A stretch of 56,656 bases of DNA from a virus. The notes beneath the pieces were generated by a model that was not told the origin of the DNA, ran no database searches, and saw nothing but the letters and a program-made list of their open reading frames with translations. Of the stretch, positions 25,038-32,159 are shown piece by piece (within the stretch, counting starts at the first letter, position 1; each line of letters starts with the position of its first letter). The stretch spans positions 1-56,656 of IMG/VR virus record IMGVR_UViG_3300031552_000005; one strand, given 5' to 3'. A program made the position numbers and the translations under genes.

Positions 25038-26201
25038 TGTTTTATTCTCCTTTTTAGGCTGAGTATTATTATCTCCGAATACATCGGAATTTATATAAAC
25101 AGCATCATTGCTATCCATTCTTAATTTAAGTTTTGCTAAATCTCCTGCTCTACCCCTATCAACTATTGCTATATGATTATATTTTATATTTTTTTGAACT
25201 GCATCATATTGATTATTACCATAAGCAAAACCTGATCGCATTTCAAGATCAGCAACATAACCACAACTTAATGCAATTTTGCCTTCTTTCTCAATTTTCT
25301 CTATTGTCTTTCCATCGGTAATAGTAATTGGAATAGAAGTTGTCATACCATCAAATCTTACATTCTCCCCTGTAAAACCTACCTGTAATTCTTTAGCATT
25401 ATCTGCATTTACAGAACCATTTGGAGCAATATCTCCTTTTGGATGATTATCTGTCATTACTTGCATTATAAGACTATCTAAAGTTTCTTGATTCCCTATA
25501 TCTTCTGGAGTTCTTAATTCTCTTAATATAGAACCATCTGATTGGATATAATTAAAAATACCTGTATTAGTTACTATTGCTCTACCTCTAAGATATCCTT
25601 CTGGAGTTTTTCTAAAAGGCTCTACCATATTGTCTTCTGTTAATTCAAATACATCAAATCTATTAACAGAATCTATTTTATCAACTTTATTTTTTATAAT
25701 AGCTTCATATTCCCAATTAGAATCAATTTTTATTGAATCTTTACTCCATTTACCTTCTTTATTTTTTTTATATCCTGCTTCTTTTACTGCATTCCAAGCA
25801 ATGGAAGCAGCTTTAATTTTATTTTCTTTATTTTCCGGATCATTAGGATGTTCTTTTACCCATTGTTTTCTAATATTTGCGTATGTATGTATTAATATTG
25901 TGACTGCTTCTTTTGGCATATTGGCAGGATAAGGAGGAGGGATAAACCCTATTACTTTTTTTTCTGAATCATAAATTATATCAGATTCATCTTTTTTATT
26001 TTTACAAACATCTTCATATTCTTTTTCTAATTCTTCTACCATATCTTTTATACTATCATCTATATCTTCTGGGAATTTACCTTTACCAATTGCTATTGCT
26101 TGTTTAATTGCTTCTTTTTTTGCATTCTTACCAATAAAGCATTTACCATTTCCCCAAGACCATCCCTCTTGACCATTTTCTGTACATTTTTTAATAGGCA
26201 T
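24426..26201 (-). CDS. Prohead protease (DUF2213) fused to ChaB-like and scaffold parts
   Basis: 591 residues in four parts. Residues 1-45: PIKKCTENGQEGWSWGNGKC, a small Cys-containing domain common at the start of phage proteases. Residues 85-155: ChaB-like domain (PYPANMPKEAVTILIHTYAN, AASIAWNAVKEAGYKK). Residues 175-375: DUF2213 protease (TPEGYLRGRAIVTNTGIFNY, VMTDNHPKG, YNHIAIVDRGRAGD). Residues 389-591: a charged coiled coil that is the scaffold and is also made separately from an internal start. The protease cuts scaffold and itself during head maturation. Confidence 0.85.
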   Translation of the reverse strand: MPIKKCTENGQEGWSWGNGKCFIGKNAKKEAIKQAIAIGKGKFPEDIDDSIKDMVEELEKEYEDVCKNKKDESDIIYDSEKKVIGFIPPPYPANMPKEAVTILIHTYANIRKQWVKEHPNDPENKENKIKAASIAWNAVKEAGYKKNKEGKWSKDSIKIDSNWEYEAIIKNKVDKIDSVNRFDVFELTEDNMVEPFRKTPEGYLRGRAIVTNTGIFNYIQSDGSILRELRTPEDIGNQETLDSLIMQVMTDNHPKGDIAPNGSVNADNAKELQVGFTGENVRFDGMTTSIPITITDGKTIEKIEKEGKIALSCGYVADLEMRSGFAYGNNQYDAVQKNIKYNHIAIVDRGRAGDLAKLKLRMDSNDAVYINSDVFGDNNTQPKKENKTMAKIRLNDNVEFEVDKRVEDEFNTIKKTNEDLDKSLKVKNDELSTLQGKYDSLVADNAKLKEDKEKLEKEIPIKIDNAVKDRITIVDTAVKFGLEIKEDMNNLDIKKEVIKKAYADMNLEDKDENYISSVFDAAIITLNKSVVADNKEKILNIQPSKTDKVDADELRNRRIKNAWKLDSEQGKKYREGIIDEDMKKILDEEVK

Positions 26202-26203
26202 AA

Positions 26204-26416
26204 TTATTTACTCCATGTATAAGTTTTAAATTTTTGAGGATAATAAGAAAACCACCAACCAGTCAATGGTAAAACAAAATATAAAATTCCTATTATTTGA
26301 TATTTTTCATTTCTTAAAAAACGAATAAAAAACCATTGTATTAAAAAGAAATTTAAAAATCCTATCCATGTTTTAACTGGTATAATTTTATATAAAATAT
26401 TTTTTATAATTTCCAA
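26204..26416 (-). CDS. Small membrane protein (70 aa)
   Basis: Two membrane segments (WIGFLNFFLIQWFFIRFL and IIGILYFVLPLTGWWFSY) with a basic end. It is the first gene after the leader terminator at 26,438-26,489 and stands directly before the protease gene. It could be a holin-type or exclusion protein; nothing decides this. Confidence 0.6.
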   Translation of the reverse strand: MEIIKNILYKIIPVKTWIGFLNFFLIQWFFIRFLRNEKYQIIGILYFVLPLTGWWFSYYPQKFKTYTWSK

Positions 26417-26437
26417 TTTTCTACTTCCTTAAACAAA

Positions 26438-26489
26438 TAAAAAAGCCGGCATCAAACCTACAATTTTTTATGTAGATTCAATGTCGGCT
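26438..26489 (-). terminator. Strong intrinsic terminator
   Basis: On the - strand a 19-bp stem (AGCCGACATTGAATCTACA with its partner ending GATGCCGGCT; one mismatch, three G-U pairs) is followed by TTTTTTATTT. It lies between a promoter (26,583-26,611) and the next gene, so it can attenuate that transcript. Confidence 0.85.
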
Positions 26490-26514
26490 CATAAATTATG
26501 AAACACCTGACATC

Positions 26515-26545
26515 ATTATTAACAATCTTATTTGTTGTTAATAAT
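26515..26545. other. 11-bp hairpin in leader
   Basis: ATTATTAACAA and TTGTTAATAAT form a perfect stem with a 9-base loop. On the + strand it is followed by TTTTTA, so it could stop rightward transcription; on the - strand it is an internal hairpin of the leader RNA. Confidence 0.6.
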
Positions 26546-26582
26546 TTTTAAAAAAATATATATTAAAAGGAGCTTATTATTT

Positions 26583-26611
26583 ATTATAATATATATTTTA
26601 AAATAAATAAA
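26583..26611 (-). promoter_or_regulatory. Phage promoter, class A
   Basis: TTTATT (26,611-26,606), 17-base spacer, TATAAT (26,588-26,583), preceded by TTTTAC. The same extended motif ACTTTATT with identical spacing is found at 33,757-33,785 and 38,688-38,716 and in a variant at 42,677-42,705. Confidence 0.65.
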
Positions 26612-26619
26612 GTAAAATA

Positions 26620-26736
26620 TTAATTTTCTTTTAATAAATTTATATAATTTTCTATATTTGTTCTTTTCATTTCTCTTAATATTTCTATATCTATTCCCAT
26701 TTCATAAGCAACAATTTCTTCTAATAATCTATTCAT
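26620..26736 (-). CDS. Small protein (38 aa)
   Basis: A 38-residue reading frame with a good AAGGAGG ribosome site: MNRLLEEIVAYEMGID then a helix IEILREMKRTNIENYI. It directly follows the spanin-like gene. It is helical and probably a partner of a neighbouring protein; no known family. Confidence 0.55.
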   Translation of the reverse strand: MNRLLEEIVAYEMGIDIEILREMKRTNIENYINLLKEN

Positions 26737-26755
26737 TTTTACCTCCTTATTATTT

Positions 26756-27334
26756 TTAAAATAAAAACTTTATTTGTAAAATAATACCTCCGCCATCAAA
26801 CATAATTGAGTTATTATTTCTAATAGTCATTATTTTAGTATATCCACCAATACCTAATCCTAAAGTTAATAATTTTAAATTAAAATATTTATTTATAGTA
26901 GCACCTGCATATATTTCTGGACAAAATTCAGAATTTATTCCTCCGAATGCTAATAAATCTATTCCCCATTTAATTTCATTGCTTGCTAATTTAATTGCTT
27001 CTTCATACTGCTTTTTATATTTTTCAGATTGATCTTTATATTTTTCTGCTAATTTAATTGCATCATCTTTTTGTTTTAATACTTTTTCATATTCTTTTAT
27101 TTTTTTATTATCTTTTAAATATATAAATTCTTTTACTGTTTTTGATTTTATTTTTTTTAATTCTTCTAATTCTTTATTTAATTCTATTTGTTTATCATTT
27201 AATATTTTTTGTTTACTATTTAATTCTTGTATTTTTTTATTTTTATATATTCTATAACAAAAAATAAAAGCTATTGAACATAATATTAAAATAATTAATG
27301 CTATTATGCTTATATTCTTAATCTTTTGTATCAT
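26756..27334 (-). CDS. Spanin-like membrane/coiled-coil protein
   Basis: 192 residues: N-terminal membrane segment (IIALIILILCSIAFIFCY), a long charged coiled coil (residues 33-115, KQKILNDKQIELNKELEEL), then a beta-rich C-terminal part with alternating residues ending in phenylalanine (GGGIILQIKFLF), like the closing strand of outer-membrane proteins. Inner-membrane anchor, periplasmic rod and outer-membrane-like end suggest a one-piece spanin that fuses the two membranes at lysis of a diderm host. This is an inference from layout; the gene lies beside a holin-like gene, with which it overlaps. Confidence 0.5.
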   Translation of the reverse strand: MIQKIKNISIIALIILILCSIAFIFCYRIYKNKKIQELNSKQKILNDKQIELNKELEELKKIKSKTVKEFIYLKDNKKIKEYEKVLKQKDDAIKLAEKYKDQSEKYKKQYEEAIKLASNEIKWGIDLLAFGGINSEFCPEIYAGATINKYFNLKLLTLGLGIGGYTKIMTIRNNNSIMFDGGGIILQIKFLF

Positions 27335-27551
27335 TTATTCCTCCTTTATATTTTTTTATTGCTCCTGATCCAAATACAGCACCCCATACAATACTAAACA
27401 CTCCAAATATAATCAAATCTAATTTATACAAAAATTCAATGTTTATTTCAGGTTTAAAAATAATTATAAATCTATCAATAGAAAGAGAAATTAATAAATA
27501 AAATAATATAATTAATCCTAACCATTTTCCCAGAGTATTTTTTTTCTTCAT
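27318..27551 (-). CDS. Holin-like membrane protein
   Basis: 77 residues with two membrane segments (WLGLIILFYLLISLSI and LDLIIFGVFSIVWGAVFGSG) and charged ends, the layout of class II holins. It overlaps the spanin-like gene by 17 bases. Alternative: a simple membrane accessory protein. Confidence 0.5.
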   Translation of the reverse strand: MKKKNTLGKWLGLIILFYLLISLSIDRFIIIFKPEINIEFLYKLDLIIFGVFSIVWGAVFGSGAIKKYKGGINDTKD

Positions 27552-27561
27552 TTTTTATTCC

Positions 27562-27843
27562 TTATACCAATTTAGAATTCTTATCATTATCAGTAGCAAT
27601 AAAATCCCCTATCATTTCTTTAAATTCAAACATTAAAAAATTTGCTGCATCAACTAAATATTCTGCATTACCTGTTTTTTTATATAAACTAATTCTATAT
27701 TCTGCATTTTTTAATTCATCACGACTATTAGTTAATACGTTGCTTTTAGTCTTTTTTAAATCCCCATATTTACTATTAGAAGTCATTATCCTGTTTTTCA
27801 TTTTTTGAATAAAATCCCAACTCCAAGCATTCTCCCATGCCAT
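27562..27843 (-). CDS. MazG-like phage protein (93 aa)
   Basis: LKNAEYRISLYKKTGNAEYL followed by VDAANFLMFEF is a motif I know from small phage proteins related to MazG-type nucleotide pyrophosphohydrolases (YxxTGNxEYLxDxANFxMxEF). The N-terminal catalytic ExxE pattern is not obvious. It likely acts in nucleotide metabolism; a second MazG-like gene is at 29,434-29,676. Confidence 0.6.
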   Translation of the reverse strand: MAWENAWSWDFIQKMKNRIMTSNSKYGDLKKTKSNVLTNSRDELKNAEYRISLYKKTGNAEYLVDAANFLMFEFKEMIGDFIATDNDKNSKLV

Positions 27844-27846
27844 ATT

Positions 27847-28200
27847 TTACTCCTTTATTTCCTCTATATTTAAATAAACTGGTATATCTAATTCCCATGC
27901 TAAATTTTTTTCTTTTATTGCACCACGTGAATCTCTCCAATTCTCCATCATTAAAATACCATCACATCTTTTTAACATTTCTGCAGTACCTTCTAACCAA
28001 TAATTATAATTAATTCCATCTAAACAAGCCTCATAAATTTCAAAATGAGCTGTGTTTAAATGCGGCGTTACTGGATAAAATCCTTGTTTGCCTCTCTTTG
28101 CTACTAATTCAATTGCAACTGCTTCTGCTTTTTTAATATTATCATCAATTTCACTAAAAGTTTTGCCAGTATATTTACCGGCAATATAAATTAATTTCAT
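27847..28200 (-). CDS. DUF4406 / nucleoside deoxyribosyltransferase-like protein
   Basis: 117 residues. MKLIYIAGKYTGKTFSEID, PVTPHLNTAHFE and WRDSRGAIKEKNLAWELDIP follow the DUF4406 pattern: an initial YIAGPYxG-like strand, PxxPH and SxGAxxExxxA. Proteins of this fold split or transfer nucleoside sugar bonds; phages carry them for nucleotide recycling. Exact substrate unknown. Confidence 0.8.
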   Translation of the reverse strand: MKLIYIAGKYTGKTFSEIDDNIKKAEAVAIELVAKRGKQGFYPVTPHLNTAHFEIYEACLDGINYNYWLEGTAEMLKRCDGILMMENWRDSRGAIKEKNLAWELDIPVYLNIEEIKE

Positions 28201-28210
28201 AAATTTTTCC

Positions 28211-28351
28211 TTATATAAAATCTATTAAAAAAATACCACATTTTGGACATCTAAAATTATTTGTATATTCAATTATACGTACTAATTGTAAACAATCACA
28301 ATTTGAACATTGAAATAATACATAATCATCATCCCCTGCTGTATTTTTCAT
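28211..28351 (-). CDS. Zinc-ribbon mini-protein (46 aa)
   Basis: MKNTAGDDDYVLFQCSNCDC then FRCPKCGIFLIDFI: two CxxC pairs spaced as in a zinc ribbon. The start at 28,351 has AAAAGGA upstream; a start at 28,375 is also possible (8 residues longer). Probably binds nucleic acid or a protein partner. Confidence 0.6.
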   Translation of the reverse strand: MKNTAGDDDYVLFQCSNCDCLQLVRIIEYTNNFRCPKCGIFLIDFI

Positions 28352-28378
28352 GCTGCATTTCCTTTTATTATTCATATT

Positions 28379-28570
28379 TTATCCTTCATGATTTATATTT
28401 AATTTATCATGTTCAAATTTTATAAAAGGCCTTTCTGTTATAATTCTTTTATTTTTTTCTGTTTTAATATCTACATAAGATTTTTTTCTATTAATCTTAA
28501 TAGTAATTTCTCCAAAACTAACTTTTCTAATTTCTTTTAGTATTTCTTCTTCTGTATTTTTATCAATCAT
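28379..28570 (-). CDS. DUF2292-like small protein
   Basis: 63 residues. EEEILKEIRKVSFGEITIKI followed by KKSYVDIKTEKNKRI matches the YezD/DUF2292 pattern (xxLxxIxYGxVxIxIxxGxVxxIxxxEK). Its function is not known in any family member I can name. It overlaps the lytic transglycosylase gene by four bases. Confidence 0.7.
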   Translation of the reverse strand: MIDKNTEEEILKEIRKVSFGEITIKINRKKSYVDIKTEKNKRIITERPFIKFEHDKLNINHEG

Positions 28571-29316
28571 TTAATACTCTCCTTATAGTTATTTATTATA
28601 GTATCTGAATAAATTTTTCTATTATTATCTAAATAAACCACTTTTTTTAGATACTCTATATTATTATTAAAAGCTTCTATAATAGATTCCCCACAATTAT
28701 AACAAAGTAATGCTTTATCCATATCACCTTTGTAAAATTCTAAATAAGTAGTCATTAAATAAAAATAATAATCAGTTTGAAATTCTAAACTTTTAGTAAA
28801 TTGATCTTCTGTTAATTTATATAACCTACATGCTTCTTTTACTTTTAACGGATGAAATTGATATAATCCTTTTTCTCCTACTTTTCCTAATGCTTCTTCA
28901 TCAAAATTACTTTCTTGTTTTATATGATATAAAGTAAAATCCGGTTTTAAATAAAATTTATCTCTATACTCTAAACTTTTTGAAAATATTAAACCTAAAA
29001 ATTGTATTTTTCTTTCGTCTGTCATTTTAGAATTTTTTAACATTTTTATATTATTAGATATAAAATCTCTAATTTCTACTTGCAATAAGTTAGATTTTTT
29101 TAATATTTGTATTTGCTTTTCTAAATTATTATAATTATTTAAATTTATTTTAATAAATATTAAAACAAATATTAAAATGCATAAAATAATAAAAGCACTA
29201 ATACCAAAAGGTATTAAATAATTTAATTTTAATTTAAATTTTCTTTTTTTATAATTTCTTTTAGATATAACTTTATTTTTTGTATTTAATATTTTTGATA
29301 TTTCTTTTTTTTGCAA
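28567..29316 (-). CDS. Membrane-anchored lytic transglycosylase (SLT-like)
   Basis: 249 residues. An N-terminal basic stretch and a membrane segment (LIPFGISAFIILCILIFVLI) anchor a soluble part. Residues 125-230 carry the SLT motifs: a catalytic Glu in YHIKQESNFDEEALGKVG, then EKGLYQFHP (GLMQ position reads GLYQ) and DKALLCYNCG (AxxAYNxG position). It cleaves peptidoglycan between sugars. The N-terminal anchor suggests release or activation at lysis (signal-anchor type) or a virion role at entry; the first is favoured by the lysis-type neighbours. Confidence 0.8.
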   Translation of the reverse strand: MQKKEISKILNTKNKVISKRNYKKRKFKLKLNYLIPFGISAFIILCILIFVLIFIKINLNNYNNLEKQIQILKKSNLLQVEIRDFISNNIKMLKNSKMTDERKIQFLGLIFSKSLEYRDKFYLKPDFTLYHIKQESNFDEEALGKVGEKGLYQFHPLKVKEACRLYKLTEDQFTKSLEFQTDYYFYLMTTYLEFYKGDMDKALLCYNCGESIIEAFNNNIEYLKKVVYLDNNRKIYSDTIINNYKESIK

Positions 29317-29430
29317 TTAATACCTCCAATTATCAAAATTTGTTAATATATCAATTATTTCTTTTATTTTTTTTATTTCTATCCATATCATTTTAAAAAA
29401 TTTTTTTATTATTTTAATTAAATTTTTCAT
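29317..29430 (-). CDS. Basic amphipathic peptide (37 aa)
   Basis: MKNLIKIIKKFFKMIWIEIK followed by a second short helix. It has a good TAAGGAG ribosome site and its stop is adjacent to the start of the lytic transglycosylase gene. The strongly basic amphipathic helix resembles membrane-active peptides; a lysis role is possible but not shown. Confidence 0.5.
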   Translation of the reverse strand: MKNLIKIIKKFFKMIWIEIKKIKEIIDILTNFDNWRY

Positions 29431-29433
29431 TTT

Positions 29434-29676
29434 TTACTCCTTAATTAAATCATAAATTAATCTTATTGCCATAGCAGCAACTTGAATTGCTTCTATCCGA
29501 ATTTTATTTTTACTTTGTTTTTTATTTTTTATTTCCTCCCATAATTCATCAACTTCTTCTTTTAATATTGCATAACCTTCATGAAAACTATTAAAAGTAT
29601 CAAACTTTACTATAGCTTCAGTTAATTCAATGTGAACGTCTGATAATATGCTTAATGCTTTATCCGTTATTTTCAT
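29434..29676 (-). CDS. MazG-like nucleotide pyrophosphohydrolase
   Basis: 80 residues. FHEGYAILKEEVDELWEEIK is the EExxE-type metal-binding helix of MazG-like enzymes, and IRIEAIQVAAMAIRLIYDL is the second helix with the conserved E and A. These enzymes hydrolyse NTPs to NMPs and clear unwanted nucleotides or alarmone. Short, like other phage versions. Confidence 0.75.
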   Translation of the reverse strand: MKITDKALSILSDVHIELTEAIVKFDTFNSFHEGYAILKEEVDELWEEIKNKKQSKNKIRIEAIQVAAMAIRLIYDLIKE

Positions 29677-29679
29677 CTA

Positions 29680-29946
29680 TTACTCCTTTATTTTCTTAAA
29701 TAAATTTTTAAAATCTTTTTTAGGATAAACCATTTTAAAAACTCTTTTTTCATTTTCTTTTGTAACTATCATATCATTTTTATTTACTTGAATCCAATCT
29801 AAAATAGGGTAAGTAATTAATACTATATATTTTTTAAGTTTAAAACCTAAAAATTTTCTAACTTCTATCCTATCTTCCATTCCTTTTTTAAACTTTTCTG
29901 CTGATACTATTAAATCACATTTTTTATGTTTATATTTTTTTATCAT
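29680..29946 (-). CDS. Unknown basic protein (88 aa)
   Basis: Basic, mixed alpha/beta (IEVRKFLGFKLKKYIVLITY). No membrane segment or known motif. It lies in a run of short accessory genes with four-base spacings. Confidence 0.45.
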   Translation of the reverse strand: MIKKYKHKKCDLIVSAEKFKKGMEDRIEVRKFLGFKLKKYIVLITYPILDWIQVNKNDMIVTKENEKRVFKMVYPKKDFKNLFKKIKE

Positions 29947-30192
29947 TTAACTTTCCAATTTTTGAAAACTAAGTAATAATAAAGCAGTAACTTTTTGAGT
30001 TTCTATTACTTCTTTATTTAATAAATCATACAAATATTTTTCTGCTCTTTGAACATCTTCTAAACTTTTAATTTCAAAATCTAAATTTAAAGCATCTGAA
30101 CTATAACTATCCCATTGCTTTACAACCTTTTCATTTTTCTCATTAAATGTTTCTTCTATTCTGTGGTATTTATAAGCTATAAAATATTTCAT
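29947..30192 (-). CDS. Unknown acidic protein (81 aa)
   Basis: MKYFIAYKYHRIEETFNEKN then SLEDVQRAEKYLYDLLN. It resembles short phage accessory proteins with a beta hairpin followed by two helices; not identified further. Its start overlaps the stop of the zinc-ribbon gene upstream (ATGA). Confidence 0.5.
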   Translation of the reverse strand: MKYFIAYKYHRIEETFNEKNEKVVKQWDSYSSDALNLDFEIKSLEDVQRAEKYLYDLLNKEVIETQKVTALLLLSFQKLES

Positions 30193-30368
30193 TTTATTAT
30201 TTTCCTCAAACTTCCATCTTCCATTCTTTTATATCCAGAAGCCATTTTAAATACTTCATATTTCATATTACATTTAGGACATCTAATAAATCTTTTTCTT
30301 TTTTTATATTCTACTTTTTGCTCTTCTAAAATAATTTTTATTTTGCATTTAGAACAATTAAATTTCAT
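30189..30368 (-). CDS. Zinc-ribbon protein, Com-like size (59 aa)
   Basis: MKFNCSKCKIKIILEEQKVE then RFIRCPKCNMKYEVFKMASG: two CxxC knuckles in a basic protein of 59 residues, the size and cysteine pattern of the Mu Com translation activator and other phage zinc ribbons. RNA or DNA binding is likely; the target is unknown. Confidence 0.65.
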   Translation of the reverse strand: MKFNCSKCKIKIILEEQKVEYKKRKRFIRCPKCNMKYEVFKMASGYKRMEDGSLRKIIK

Positions 30369-30378
30369 ATTATATTCC

Positions 30379-30696
30379 TTATATTAATTTTAAATTTATT
30401 TCACTTCTAAAATTTATTATTCTTTTTTTCCAATCAAAAATTGCTCCATACCATTCTAATTCAGGATAACGCATCCGAAAAATAACTTTAAAAATATGTA
30501 TAAATTCAGAAAAACAAATTGAAGTTTTATCATAATAAAATAAACTTAAAACATATAATAAAAATAAATCTTTAATAAATAGTTTTTCTAATTCTTTTCT
30601 TTGTATTCCAACAATGCAATTTTTTCTACATATTTTATAAATTTTTTTTATTTTCTCATAAGCTATAAAAATATCTTTATCAATTTTCATTTTCAT
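30379..30696 (-). CDS. Unknown protein (105 aa)
   Basis: Basic and hydrophobic, with a likely buried helix LEKLFIKDLFLLYVLSLFYY. Ribosome site TAAGGAG is part of a promoter/leader cassette that recurs elsewhere. No family recognised. Confidence 0.5.
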   Translation of the reverse strand: MKMKIDKDIFIAYEKIKKIYKICRKNCIVGIQRKELEKLFIKDLFLLYVLSLFYYDKTSICFSEFIHIFKVIFRMRYPELEWYGAIFDWKKRIINFRSEINLKLI

Positions 30697-30703
30697 TTTT
30701 TTA

Positions 30704-30735
30704 ACTCCTTACTTTATTATAATACTTTTTTATCC
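30704..30735 (-). promoter_or_regulatory. Promoter-ribosome-site cassette, class B
   Basis: AAAAAAGTATTATAATAAAG directly followed by TAAGGAG and the start. TATAAT (30,721-30,716) is only about ten bases before the ribosome site, so the mRNA leader is nearly absent. The same cassette occurs near 34,530 and 48,372, and its -10 part near 1,772. Confidence 0.55.
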
Positions 30736-31740
30736 TAAAATATTTTCAGAAGTTTTATTTATTTCATTTACTAATGATTCAAAATTAGCATAAGAAGTAC
30801 ACCTACAATTAATATCTTCTCCAGGAGGTAATTGAACTCCACCTATCGAACTTCTACTTTTCCAAGTTCTACCATTATCATCTGAATATAAAGAAGGATC
30901 ATCTAATCTACATAATTTATTTTCCATAACTGCATGAGAAGGCCGTACTCTTTCATCTTTACTTGTAATCCATATATAAGTTTCTATGCCGGCATCTCTC
31001 ATTCTTTGTTCTGCTAATTGATTATTTATTTTATTTATCTGATCTTTTGCAATTAGATTTGTTCTATAATCTGAAAATGTTTTATTTATACTTTTTAATT
31101 TAGTCTGTAATTCTGATACTGATAAACCTTTTGCATTTTCTGATAATATAGTATCAACTATTTTTTTTCTATATTCATCCGTTAATCCTTTAATCAGATT
31201 AACATTTCTATTTACCCAAAAATTTAAAATAGAATTTTCCCATTTTTCATAAATAAAAGGTTCAAAATTAAATTGCTGATTTACTATTTTTGTCCATTGA
31301 TTTCTATTAAATAGAGAAATTAAAACTCCCATACTCAATAAAGTTCTTTTTAAACTATCTTTTTCTTCTTCAAATACTTTTTCATATTCATTTACATTTA
31401 TATTTTCTAATTCTTCTTCCCAAGCATCATTTTGTAAATATTTCCAAGCCTCATCCTCTTCTTTTGTATTCCAGATTCTATCCAAACTTGACATAGGCAT
31501 CATATAAACATCATTCTTTATACTTTTAACTTCTTTATTCCAATTTTCTAACAATGGAAATATACTTTCTGTAATTGCTATATATTTATTAAGAATAATT
31601 AATATTATTTTTCGATATTGTCTATAATAAGCAGTAGGAATTATCCAATTAGATAATTTTTTAACTTTTAATTTTCTTTTTGATTTTAATTTTTCATTTA
31701 AAATTTGCTGTTTAAAAATCTCTTTTGTTTCTAAACTCAA
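30730..31740 (-). CDS. Mu F / SPP1 gp7-like head morphogenesis protein
   Basis: 336 residues. The C-terminal half has the family signature: TNLIAKDQINKINNQLAEQR, ETYIWITSKDERVRPSHAV (Mu F motif), and PPGEDINCRCTSYA with the last Cys pair. The protein binds the portal inside the head and is a minor capsid component. It follows the portal gene after one short gene, as expected. Confidence 0.9.
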   Translation of the reverse strand: MSLETKEIFKQQILNEKLKSKRKLKVKKLSNWIIPTAYYRQYRKIILIILNKYIAITESIFPLLENWNKEVKSIKNDVYMMPMSSLDRIWNTKEEDEAWKYLQNDAWEEELENINVNEYEKVFEEEKDSLKRTLLSMGVLISLFNRNQWTKIVNQQFNFEPFIYEKWENSILNFWVNRNVNLIKGLTDEYRKKIVDTILSENAKGLSVSELQTKLKSINKTFSDYRTNLIAKDQINKINNQLAEQRMRDAGIETYIWITSKDERVRPSHAVMENKLCRLDDPSLYSDDNGRTWKSRSSIGGVQLPPGEDINCRCTSYANFESLVNEINKTSENILG

Positions 31741-31753
31741 TTAGATTTCCTTT

Positions 31754-32053
31754 TTATTCATTCCAATATTTTTTAGCAAAACTTTTTGCAAATTTTTCAA
31801 CCCATTCTTGACAGCAAGCATTTCCTAAATCATATCCAGCTTCTTCACTTTTACACCATTTATATTTTTCAATTTCATCAATTTGTAAACGCATAAATCT
31901 TTTAAAATTTATTTCATCGTTTTTTATAATTTTATTTTCTAAATATTTTATATAATTTTGGGATTGTCTATCTCCACATAAATTATCATATTTATCAATA
32001 TTATTTAAATTACAATTATAATCTTCCCTTAATTTCTCTATTTTCGATCGCAT
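31754..32053 (-). CDS. Unknown protein between portal and Mu F-like genes (99 aa)
   Basis: I choose the ATG at 32,053 (MRSKIEKLREDYNCNL), which has AGCAGGA upstream; a longer frame from 32,107 would overlap the zinc-ribbon gene heavily. The C-terminal part has DLGNACCQEWVEKFAKSFAK with paired cysteines. No family recognised. Confidence 0.5.
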   Translation of the reverse strand: MRSKIEKLREDYNCNLNNIDKYDNLCGDRQSQNYIKYLENKIIKNDEINFKRFMRLQIDEIEKYKWCKSEEAGYDLGNACCQEWVEKFAKSFAKKYWNE

Positions 32054-32159
32054 TTTTATCATCCTGCTTATCGTATAGCTTATAGATTTCATCTTCACAT
32101 TGTTCACATATCATTTTATTTTTTTGTGCTATTCTTATATTGCAAATTACACAATTCAT
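32016..32159 (-). CDS. Zinc-knuckle mini-protein (47 aa)
   Basis: MNCVICNIRIAQKNKMICEQ with CVIC and CEQC pairs, then a charged helix (EIYKLYDKQDDKNAIENR). It starts in an ATGA overlap with the portal gene and runs into the next gene in another frame by 38 bases. Its compact arrangement suggests a real gene. Confidence 0.5.
   Translation of the reverse strand: MNCVICNIRIAQKNKMICEQCEDEIYKLYDKQDDKNAIENREIKGRL

Larger units (their letters stand above)
26438..26576 (-). ncRNA. Possible leader or small regulatory RNA
   Basis: A transcript from the promoter at 26,583-26,611 would begin near 26,576 and end at the strong terminator, about 135 nt. It starts with AAGCUCCUUUU, which is the exact complement of an extended ribosome site, then forms hairpin 26,515-26,545 and the terminator stem. 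It contains no good reading frame. Existence as a stable RNA is inference. Confidence 0.4.
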
